Of a stretch of DNA of 64,000 nt, positions 1 through 6,329 are shown piece after piece. The DNA is from Paenibacillus wynnii (GTDB lineage Bacteria; Bacillota; Bacilli; Paenibacillales; Paenibacillaceae), in assembly GCF_030812855.1 (NCBI RefSeq), contig NZ_JAUSTK010000005.1, positions 62,001 to 126,000 on the forward strand, in the 5' to 3' direction. Every line of letters begins with the position of its first letter. Positions within the stretch are counted from its first letter, which is position 1. The notes below the pieces were generated by a model, which saw nothing but the letters and a program-made list of their open reading frames with translations, was not told the origin of the DNA and made no database searches. Position numbers and translations under genes: made by a program.

Positions 1-7
1 TTATAGT

Positions 8-181
8 TTAGTTATTACTGATAAATTGCTTATATTGGTTGATTTTGTATTCTGACATGTCACCTTTGTTGTTCTCATACAGAGATATGAGAGTGCTGGA
101 ACATTGTAAATGTTCTGCTACGGTATTCTGTTTAATTTGGTGCTGAATCCGCTTAATTTTCCACTCCATCCGATCATTCAT
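8..181 (-). CDS. Small Cro/XRE-like helix-turn-helix protein of the phage element
   Basis: 57-residue protein. The ATG complementary to 179-181 is preferred because AGGGAG lies just upstream of it; a longer reading from 244 has no comparable site. Residues about 15-45 (VAEHLQCSSTLISLYENNKG) look like a Cro/C1-type helix-turn-helix: recognition-helix spacing, then a short helix. It follows the capsid gene in the same orientation with about 75 bases between, so it is probably cotranscribed with the virion genes. A DNA-binding role is inferred from the fold pattern only; a tiny virion or regulatory protein of another kind is possible. Confidence 0.5.
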   Translation of the reverse strand: MNDRMEWKIKRIQHQIKQNTVAEHLQCSSTLISLYENNKGDMSEYKINQYKQFISNN

Positions 182-255
182 GATTGTTATCTCCCTAAAT
201 AAATTTATAAAATAAAAGGGGTCTGTATTAGATACAAACCCCAATTGATTATGTA

Positions 256-1146
256 TTAGGCTTTCAATGTGTATTGTGCAACGGCTTTCTTGGAACCTAC
301 ACGTAGAGTTGCTTCTGCTGTAACCAAACCACGAACAGAATCGCCCACTTTTGCAAGTGCTTCAAACTCAGGTTGACGGAGATAGTCCAGGGACAACATG
401 CCAGCATCAAAGATAGTCATTTTATCAACAGAAGCATGTCTGCTTAGGACAAGGTTCAGGCTACCGTAGTTTGTGCGAATGGTATCAACAATCAGACCAA
501 ACACATTTTGCTGTGCGATGTAACTGTATTTATCTTTGTACAAGGCATCAATCTTTTCCTTCAGGTCAGCATTAACCAATGCGAAGTATTGACCAGATTG
601 GTTTCCTTGCGTCCATAGTTTCTTAACTGTGTTTTTAACTTCATCCTCAGTCACAATACCACTCGCTGCACCAGTAAGCAGGTTAGAAGCATGCGCCCAC
701 TTTTCAAGACCATCCATACGGCGAATAAAAGGAGTTAAAGAAGCATCATTACGTGTACCAGAAGTAATTGCCTTTTCCATTGCTACTTTAATTTCAAGTA
801 GACGGTCAGCAACTTCACCACTGAATACATTACCTTGACCAGTTACATTGATTGCGTTCTGTGTGCCAGAAATGGATACACCTTTACTGAAGATTTCTAG
901 AATGTTGTTTAACTCAGCACGAGCAGATTCATAAAAAACAGGAGTTTCAGATCCTTCAATTGCTCCGATATCAGAAGTTGTATCAAGGGATTTTTCTCTC
1001 CAAGTCTGAACAGTTCCGTTGGCTTTACCAACAAGTCCTTTCGCCATCAACAGGGAAGTAAGAGGTGTGTCTTGGATTCCGATTTTTGTAATTTCATTCA
1101 CCAGTGAAATTTTTTCTCCGGCAGTAAGGTTAGTAGTTTTAAACAT
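256..1146 (-). CDS. Phage major capsid protein, SU10/DUF5309-like
   Basis: 296 residues. The N-terminal pattern matches SU10-like (DUF5309) major capsid proteins as I know the family: a DTPLTSLL segment, a tryptophan-containing strand (TVQTWREKSL), an acidic EGSETP turn, then SARAELNNILEIFSKGVSISGT. There is no signal peptide or membrane segment. The length is typical for that fold. It lies 26 bases downstream of the scaffold-like gene, the usual scaffold-then-capsid order. It would form the icosahedral shell of a tailed phage or phage satellite. No frameshift or internal stop is visible, so the gene appears intact. The family call is by pattern memory, not a search. Confidence 0.8.
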   Translation of the reverse strand: MFKTTNLTAGEKISLVNEITKIGIQDTPLTSLLMAKGLVGKANGTVQTWREKSLDTTSDIGAIEGSETPVFYESARAELNNILEIFSKGVSISGTQNAINVTGQGNVFSGEVADRLLEIKVAMEKAITSGTRNDASLTPFIRRMDGLEKWAHASNLLTGAASGIVTEDEVKNTVKKLWTQGNQSGQYFALVNADLKEKIDALYKDKYSYIAQQNVFGLIVDTIRTNYGSLNLVLSRHASVDKMTIFDAGMLSLDYLRQPEFEALAKVGDSVRGLVTAEATLRVGSKKAVAQYTLKA

Positions 1147-1172
1147 TATTAATCATCCTTTTCTATTTGGGT

Positions 1173-1598
1173 TTAGTTGAACAGTTTTGCTAATTTTGCA
1201 CCAATCATGCCGTTTACATCATTCTTAGCGGCTGCTTGATCATAGGCGGTTGTCTGTTTGTGGTCTTCAGGGACATAGGCATTGTTAATCTTTCTGGCTT
1301 CTAAAATCTTGTTAAGTTGAGTAACCTTAACTTTCAATTCATCAGCATTGGACACATTTAAAAATTCAGCAAAATCATCCATCTTATTGGCTTTCAATTC
1401 CAAGCCAACTTCCTTTTTGAATAAATCTGCTTCACGTTGTTCCAGTGCCTTTTCTGCATCTGACTTATCGACTGGTTTAAATTGAAGTAAGCCATCACGT
1501 TCAGCGGTCAGTGGAGTAAGTACCTCTGTTTCCCATGTCGCCTTTGTGTCGGCTAACATCTGATCAATATGAGCCTGTTGTTCTGGTGTAAATTCCAT
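1173..1598 (-). CDS. Phage scaffolding protein (DUF4355-like)
   Basis: 141 residues, acidic and rich in Glu, Lys, Ala and Leu, predicted mostly helical or coiled coil between about residues 25 and 90. The C-terminus is basic/hydrophobic (IGAKLAKLFN), typical of scaffolds that contact capsid protein. Position directly upstream of the capsid gene supports this. A good AGAGGATGG ribosome binding site precedes the ATG. A factor-independent terminator lies only ~55 bases upstream, so transcription of this capsid module must start in that short gap or read through. The protein is expected to guide shell assembly and then leave the particle. Confidence 0.7.
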   Translation of the reverse strand: MEFTPEQQAHIDQMLADTKATWETEVLTPLTAERDGLLQFKPVDKSDAEKALEQREADLFKKEVGLELKANKMDDFAEFLNVSNADELKVKVTQLNKILEARKINNAYVPEDHKQTTAYDQAAAKNDVNGMIGAKLAKLFN

Positions 1599-1654
1599 TC
1601 ATTCCATCCTCTCTGGTTTGTATTATTCGATTCCCTCATGTAAATTTTTTTATT

Positions 1655-1679
1655 AAAAAAAGACATCCATTGGATGCCC
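1655..1679 (-). terminator. Rho-independent terminator just upstream of the scaffold gene
   Basis: On the minus strand a 7-bp stem (GGCATCC / GGATGTC, AAT loop) is followed by seven T. It separates the gene-free repeat region from the scaffold/capsid genes. It could end a transcript from the repeat region or act as a conditional (antitermination) switch for the capsid genes. Confidence 0.7.
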
Positions 1680-1789
1680 TCATGAGAGAATAGGAAGGTA
1701 ACGTTAATTCCTTCATTCATGCCACATCGGTTGATATGAGATCAATGGAAAAATTAAGGTGTACTATCGTATATATAAAATATTGTAAT

Positions 1790-1837
1790 GTGTCAAAAAA
1801 CCTATATTCTATATGACTATTTCAACTGATTTCATTT
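1790..1837 (+). repeat. Direct repeat A, copy 1 (48 nt, imperfect)
   Basis: Pairs with 3297-3344, with about eight mismatches in 48 positions. The shared core is TATATAAAA..GTGT.AAAAAA..TATATT.TATATG..TATTT..ACT.ATTTCATTT. It is the outermost of four nested repeat pairs. Confidence 0.75.
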
Positions 1838-2092
1838 TCTCGCTTTTTTTATATTTATGTTTATTCTTATGCCACTTTTCGTTACACACGGAACGTCTCC
1901 TTAAACACCATCAACCATATATTTACATATTTTTAAAGTGCCTTGATAAATCCACGTTTAATTAGTTATTTAATTCATAGGTGGTAGCGAAAATGGATTT
2001 TTTCGTTATGAACATGAGTATAAAAACCTTATAAACATTGACTTTAACGAATAATAACCGAATGTCGGCATTTCGTGACAAGGTTTAACTAT

Positions 2093-2114
2093 TGCTCTCC
2101 TTAAAAGACCATTA
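2093..2114 (+). repeat. Direct repeat B, copy 1 (22 nt, perfect)
   Basis: Identical to 3008-3029; contains CTCCTTAAAAGACCATTA. Both copies are followed by GATTTTG after one or two variable bases. Confidence 0.8.
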
Positions 2115-2162
2115 AGGATTTTGTCTTAAACGTTGATTTGTAGGGTTATTGTTAATTAGAGA

Positions 2163-2188
2163 GGTCAAGTTCAAGGGTGAACTTAACC
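2163..2188. repeat. Palindrome / hairpin in the gene-free region
   Basis: AAGTTCA and TGAACTT flank a 4-base AGGG loop. After one mismatch the stem continues with GGT/ACC, giving 10 of 11 pairs. There is no T tract, so it is not a standard terminator. It could be an operator, a nicking-site hairpin or an RNA stem. Confidence 0.6.
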
Positions 2189-2322
2189 ATTTGACATTGA
2201 AAAATGGCTCTTAACGATAAAAAACACAGCGTTCCCAATTGTCCACAAGATTTACAAATACTCCTCATCATTACATCTCATAGAAAATCTTTAGAAACGC
2301 TTATTGTAAGTGGGGTTAGAGG

Positions 2323-2344
2323 TGATTTCTAAGTGGTAAAGTTT
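2323..2344 (+). repeat. Direct repeat E, copy 1 (22 nt)
   Basis: TGATTTCTAAGTGGTAAAG followed by TTT. It matches 2982-3003 with a single G/A difference. Confidence 0.75.
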
Positions 2345-2567
2345 TGGTACATGACTGACGTGCAGGCTAAACTTTGGAGAATGACACATTGGGAACGTCT
2401 GCTATCTTTCTTCCCTATTAGGTGTTTTGAGGTATGAGCAAAATAGCGTTGATTTATATGGGGGAAATGGCGGTGAGTTTTTTCAATAGTGTTTGTAATG
2501 AAAGACTTGTTTTATGGGGCATGGGGTAGGAGGGAGCATCTAACTTTCAATGTAAACTGAAAAATGC

Positions 2568-2588
2568 TGTTCTTTATCCCTTATTAGC
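2568..2588 (+). repeat. Direct repeat C, copy 1 (21 nt, perfect)
   Basis: Identical to 2770-2790; contains TTCTTTATCCCTTATTAG. It is the innermost of the nested pairs. Confidence 0.8.
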
Positions 2589-2769
2589 GTTCTTTTAAAG
2601 TGGTGAAAAAGGTCTATGTTTATAAGGTTAAAGCAGACTTTCTCATTTTTCTTCCTTCTTCCATATATAAGAAATTGACTCGACAGGGCAATGAGCGTTA
2701 TAAAACCTATGATATTAAAGGGTTCTATTTTCCTGAATTGAATTCCTAAAACATGTGAACTGATTTTGA

Positions 2770-2790
2770 TGTTCTTTATCCCTTATTAGC
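2770..2790 (+). repeat. Direct repeat C, copy 2
   Basis: Perfect 21-base match to 2568-2588, 202 bases away. Confidence 0.8.
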
Positions 2791-2981
2791 AGTTTTTACT
2801 TTACACCTGTTTGAGCCTTATAAAATGCGGATAATAAAGGGGTTTCTAAACTTGGACATTCTATTTCAAAAGTGTCCACAGATTTAAATCCGCTTATTCT
2901 ATCACTATATAAAAAAATCTATAGAGAGAATTAACCTTGATAAAACATAGGTAAAACAAGGGTATTCTAAACGATTAGAAT

Positions 2982-3003
2982 TGATTTCTAAATGGTAAAG
3001 TTT
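2982..3003 (+). repeat. Direct repeat E, copy 2
   Basis: One mismatch to 2323-2344. It lies only four bases before repeat B copy 2. Confidence 0.75.
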
Positions 3004-3007
3004 ATTA

Positions 3008-3029
3008 TGCTCTCCTTAAAAGACCATTA
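3008..3029 (+). repeat. Direct repeat B, copy 2
   Basis: Perfect 22-base match to 2093-2114. Confidence 0.8.
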
Positions 3030-3296
3030 CGATTTTGAACAATTCCCTTTGTTTATATGGCTAGGTGACCAAAGATCGTGTTGTCTACTCACATTTAACC
3101 CATTGTTTTCACGGTATACGGAGAAATCCTAAACCCTTAACATTTTATTCTGCTTCTATATCCGTAATAGACAAAATTGTAATAGTATCAAATGAATCAA
3201 TGATTTAGCGGTTTAATGGAGAAAGTCATTTTTATCGCTTTTTTTTAGAGGTGCATTTTGCACTTCCATAGTTCCTCATATATAAAAATTATCAGA

Positions 3297-3344
3297 GTGT
3301 TAAAAAAACTATATTTTATATGGTTATTTTGACTCATTTCATTT
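3297..3344 (+). repeat. Direct repeat A, copy 2
   Basis: Imperfect 48-base match to 1790-1837, in the same orientation. Confidence 0.75.
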
Positions 3345-3466
3345 ATGGACAGTTTCCTATTATTATCTTCTATCATATGGGAACCTTGAGATCGTATATG
3401 GAGTAAGGGATTTCAGGTTTTTTTGTGTCGTTTTTCAGTTAAAATGAGATATTGGTGAATGTCTCC

Positions 3467-3714
3467 CATACTGATAAATACCACGTTATAACTTCACACT
3501 GATAAATAAACCTTCGGAAAGTGACCTCAACCTTAGAGCCGCAAGGGTTACAGCGTTTTTCTAAAAAGTAACAATTTTACTACCCATACTGATAAATAGA
3601 ACATGGGAAATGTTGAATTTAGCCTAGTAAACGTTGATAAAACACAGGTTTATATAGTTTTCTAATTGTCGGATTTCTATTTCTATTTGCTAACGCTTCT
3701 CATACTGATAAATA
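3467..3714 (+). repeat. Iteron-like array: four copies of CAYACTGATAAATA
   Basis: Copies lie at 3467-3480, 3495-3508, 3585-3598 and 3701-3714, all in the same orientation. Three are identical (CATACTGATAAATA) and one reads CACACTGATAAATA. The start-to-start spacing is 28, 90 and 116 bases. Same-strand short repeats in AT-rich DNA are typical of replication-initiator binding sites in plasmids and phage satellites. Repressor operators are the main alternative. Confidence 0.75.
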
Positions 3715-3831
3715 CCATTCTAAATGCTAACACTTTTTCTACTTTACCCCTCACATTACGATTGATAAGAATTCTTAAAATAGTCAATGTATATATGGGG
3801 TTTAAGGTGTTTTCTAAAGCGCTAGCAAATC

Positions 3832-3862
3832 AAAAAAAACCCTATAAGATTATAAGGGTTTT
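3832..3862 (-). terminator. Terminator after the 65-aa phage-element gene
   Basis: AACCCTATAA and TTATAAGGGTT form a stem with one bulge. On the minus strand it is followed by eight T. It lies 20 bases beyond the stop codon at 3883; an A/T-rich flank on the other side could allow weak two-way action. Confidence 0.75.
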
Positions 3863-3882
3863 AATGTTTTACTAAACAGTCA

Positions 3883-4080
3883 TCACACGAACAACATTGT
3901 CTCGCACATCATGAGCGCACCTGAGTTTTCTCTGCCATCATCGTCAATTAAATACATTTCACCACTAAATTCATTCGTTAGGATTGGATAAGTTTTACCA
4001 ACGGATACTCCTATTAATTCAAAAGGTATAGTCAATACAAGCGCATATTTAGCCAATTCAATCATCTCAGTCGTTTCCAT
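3883..4080 (-). CDS. Small acidic protein of unknown function next to the integrase
   Basis: 65 residues, net acidic, no recognised domain. AAGGGAG lies ten bases upstream of the ATG and a terminator follows directly, which supports a real gene. It lies 39 bases downstream of the integrase stop in the same orientation. Genes in this place often encode excisionase or directionality factors, but I see no helix-turn-helix, so that is only position-based. The middle reads as beta-prone (GVSVGKTYPILTNEFSGEMY), unlike a typical Xis. Confidence 0.55.
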   Translation of the reverse strand: METTEMIELAKYALVLTIPFELIGVSVGKTYPILTNEFSGEMYLIDDDGRENSGALMMCETMLFV

Positions 4081-4119
4081 TTTTAATTATCTCCCTTAAA
4101 ATTATAGTTTTTTTTAGAG

Positions 4120-5052
4120 TTATATATCCATATTGTTCAGAGGATTGAATTTCTCATTCTGTTCGGCTAATGCCGTTCCCCAAAGTGAGAAATATTTCAG
4201 GGTCATAGAGATGTTACTGTGTCTGAGTAATTTTTGAATTGTTCCAATATCACAACCAGCCATAATCATGGAGTGGGCTGCGGTATGTCTGAATGTATGA
4301 CAGGAGAGACGTACATTCTTGAAGTTCATAATTACCTTCAAATGTTTGAATACCATTTTCAAGGCGTTATCTGTTAACTGTTTTCCTTTCCGATCTGTAA
4401 ACACTGTTTCAGGCATAGTTGGAAAGTATTTCTCAACGAATATACGATACTCAATAAATTCACGCTTCAATCTGTCTGACATTGGAATACTACTGGCAAC
4501 TCTCTTTTTACCATTAACAGTGATAACTTGATTCACTAGATCAACGTCTGACCATCTTAAACTCACTGTCTCGCCTAAACGACACGCAGAGCCTAACAGC
4601 CAAATAATAAGAAAGTAATCACGATAAGCATATAAGGATTTGTCACGATATTTGATGGATTGGTAAAAGCGTAACATTTGTTTAATTTGAGCATCGGTGA
4701 AAACTTCAATCTTAACATCTTCTTTGGCAAAGATTATTCGTTTGGTTGGATTGGTTTTAGGAGTGAATACTTCCATTTCAGTTTCAAAGTAATTGAAAAA
4801 TATCTTGAGGATGTGTAACTTGGAGTTTACCGTTGTAGGATTATTACCTTTTTCCTTACACTGTAACAAATACTGTTTAACAAATGATGCTGTGCAATCT
4901 TCAACATTAATGATTTCATGCTGAACACAGTATTGGTGGAATTCATTCATTAGTCCCATGTAAGCGGTGAGAGTACGATCAGAGACATTACGATACATCC
5001 GGTCTGATTTGAATTCGGAGAGAGCAAATTTTAATAGCAAAAAGACCACCAC
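4120..5052 (-). CDS. Tyrosine site-specific recombinase (integrase)
   Basis: Up to 310 residues. An N-terminal SAM-like core-binding domain spans about residues 20-90. The catalytic domain shows the full tyrosine-recombinase set: R158 (SACRLGE), a beta-strand lysine near 182-183 (NGKKR), H252 and R255 (HTFRH), H278 (LLRHSN) and Y287 (TLKYFSL). It should catalyse integration and excision of the element. It lies ~120 bases from the 3' end of tRNA-Val, the usual attachment target. The start is uncertain: GTG at 5052 sits too close to AAGG, while an in-frame TTG at 5040 has AAGGTGG at better spacing, and ATG near 4998 is also possible. Confidence 0.9.
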   Translation of the reverse strand: MVVFLLLKFALSEFKSDRMYRNVSDRTLTAYMGLMNEFHQYCVQHEIINVEDCTASFVKQYLLQCKEKGNNPTTVNSKLHILKIFFNYFETEMEVFTPKTNPTKRIIFAKEDVKIEVFTDAQIKQMLRFYQSIKYRDKSLYAYRDYFLIIWLLGSACRLGETVSLRWSDVDLVNQVITVNGKKRVASSIPMSDRLKREFIEYRIFVEKYFPTMPETVFTDRKGKQLTDNALKMVFKHLKVIMNFKNVRLSCHTFRHTAAHSMIMAGCDIGTIQKLLRHSNISMTLKYFSLWGTALAEQNEKFNPLNNMDI

Positions 5053-5090
5053 CTTAAAGGATTATGTGTCCTTAAAAGTAATGGTCTTTT
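5039..5090. repeat. Long inverted repeat in the integrase leader
   Basis: AAAAGACCA (5040-5048) pairs with TGGTCTTTT (5082-5090). An inner TTAAAGGA / TCCTTAA pair shares the same axis. It could fold in the integrase mRNA leader and mask the start, or serve as a recombinase or excisionase arm site. Confidence 0.5.
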
Positions 5091-5102
5091 ATTTTATAAA
5101 CG

Positions 5103-5117
5103 GGTCACAGTGTGACC
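5103..5117. repeat. Perfect palindrome GGTCACA-G-TGTGACC
   Basis: A seven-base perfect inverted repeat with a one-base centre, between the integrase gene and tRNA-Val. Placement within ~70 bases of the expected att core suggests a binding site for the integrase, an excisionase or the element's repressor. Confidence 0.5.
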
Positions 5118-5172
5118 ACCAATTATAGATGAGGGATGAATATGATTCAAACCCTTACTACAATTGAACATA

Positions 5173-5244
5173 TAGGACGGATGGGATTCGAACCCATGAC
5201 CCCTACCCTGTCAAGATAGTGCTCTCCCGCTGAGCTACCGTCCT
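5173..5244 (-). tRNA. tRNA-Val (anticodon GAC)
   Basis: 72 bases, 3' CCA not encoded. Acceptor AGGACGG/CCGTCCT with discriminator A; D arm GCTC..GAGC; anticodon arm CTATC-TTGACAG-GGTAG; T arm ATGGG-TTCGAAT-CCCAT. The loop places GAC at positions 34-36, reading valine codon GUC. The 3' end faces the integrase and phage genes, so this tRNA is the likely attachment site; the matching far att copy is outside the window. Confidence 0.95.
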
Positions 5245-5417
5245 GCAACGAAATTTATAATACCATAGGAATAATGTTGAATGCAATTGTTTTTTAGTCA
5301 GTCCGCGAATATCATACATTTTCATAAGCACATAATGGCCTAGCATAGCCGCATATGATTTCTCTATCTGTTTAATAACGTTATTACACGAATTGAACAT
5401 AAAGGAGAGAAGCGGCC

Positions 5418-6317
5418 ATGTATCCGTCTTATCCATATTATAGTTCGGAGGTTCAATGTAAGAACGTTCCGCTGACATTCCCACCGCAGGAACAGAGGAG
5501 GCAGCCGGGATTTGAATACTTAATGGTTCCTCGTCCCATCTCGGAGAATCCAAGTTATATAGGAAGCGGAAAGCTTACGAACAAAGTTGCCCTTATCTCA
5601 GGCGGGGACAGCGGGATTGGTCGGGCAACGGCAATCGCCTTTGCCAAGGAAGGTGCAGATATAGTTATTGTTTATTATGATGAACATCAGGATGCCGCTG
5701 AGACGAGACAGCGAATAGAGCAGCTCGGAAGAAAATGCTTAACCATGACCACGGATCTAAAGGAAGAGGAGAACTGCAAGTCTGCTGTTATGAAAGCGGT
5801 GGAGGCCTTCGGGAAGATTGATGTTCTTGTGAATAATCACGCCGTCCAGTTTCCTCAGCAGAGTATTCTTGATATCACAAGTGCCCAATTGGATACGACG
5901 TTTCGGACGAATGTCCTATCCTATTTTTATATTACTAAAGCGGCTCTGCCCCATATGAAGGCTGGCAGTTCTATCATCAACACGGCATCTGTGACCGCTT
6001 ATCGGGGAGAGAAAACGTTAATTGATTACTCTTCCACGAAAGGGGCTATCGTATCGTTTACTAGAGCTCTTTCACTTTCATTAGTAGATCAGAAAATCCG
6101 GGTGAATGGAGTAGCCCCCGGGCCCATCTGGACACCCTTAATTCCGGCAAGCTTCCCGGCAGAAAAGGTTAAGACCTTTGGAACAGAGGTTCCGATGAAA
6201 CGGGCAGGGCAGCCTTTTGAATTAGCACCGGCTTATGTATACCTGGCCTCAGATGATTCTGCCTATGTATCGGGGCAAATTCTTCATGTTGGCGGAGGTG
6301 AGATGGTGGAATCATAG
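5418..6317 (+). CDS. Short-chain dehydrogenase/reductase with N-terminal extension
   Basis: 299 residues. A ~50-residue leader rich in Tyr, Pro and Gln precedes a classical Rossmann SDR core: cofactor loop GGDSGIGRA at about 62-70, NNHA (variant of NNAG), a catalytic serine in NTASVT and YSSTK. This long-leader layout is seen in the B. subtilis YhdF/YhxC/GsiB-region stress dehydrogenases and Gram-positive glucose/ribitol dehydrogenase-like proteins. An NAD(P)-dependent sugar or alcohol substrate is likely but not readable from sequence. AGGAGA lies nine bases before the ATG. The gene stands alone between tRNA-Val and a convergent diguanylate cyclase gene. Confidence 0.85.
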   Translation: MYPSYPYYSSEVQCKNVPLTFPPQEQRRQPGFEYLMVPRPISENPSYIGSGKLTNKVALISGGDSGIGRATAIAFAKEGADIVIVYYDEHQDAAETRQRIEQLGRKCLTMTTDLKEEENCKSAVMKAVEAFGKIDVLVNNHAVQFPQQSILDITSAQLDTTFRTNVLSYFYITKAALPHMKAGSSIINTASVTAYRGEKTLIDYSSTKGAIVSFTRALSLSLVDQKIRVNGVAPGPIWTPLIPASFPAEKVKTFGTEVPMKRAGQPFELAPAYVYLASDDSAYVSGQILHVGGGEMVES

Positions 6318-6329
6318 GGCAGTTGTCCT

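Larger units (their letters stand above)
1680..3831. other. ~2.15 kb gene-free, AT-rich repeat region inside the phage element
   Basis: No convincing coding region is seen on either strand: reading frames are short and lack ribosome binding sites. The stretch carries at least four families of paired direct repeats (48, 22, 22 and 21 bases), four copies of a 14-base iteron, one strong palindrome and looser repeats such as CGTTGATAAAACA. It is bounded by minus-strand terminators at 1655-1679 and 3832-3862. Candidate roles are an iteron-type replication origin, a packaging region, or a long structured minus-strand RNA. The sequence alone does not decide between them. Confidence 0.6.

Noticed and set aside
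629-838. Plus-strand frame inside the capsid gene
   Set aside because: It is antisense to a clear capsid gene and has no ribosome site.
3248-3266. GAGGTGCATTTTGCACTTC hairpin as a terminator
   Set aside because: The T run lies before, not after, the hairpin on the plus strand, and gives an A run on the minus strand.
1680-3831. CRISPR array in the repeat-rich block
   Set aside because: Repeats are paired at unequal distances, there is no regular spacer length and no cas gene nearby.
3666-3875. Plus-strand frame of 69 codons in the phage element
   Set aside because: No ribosome site, AT-rich hydrophobic composition, and it runs across iterons and the terminator at 3832-3862.
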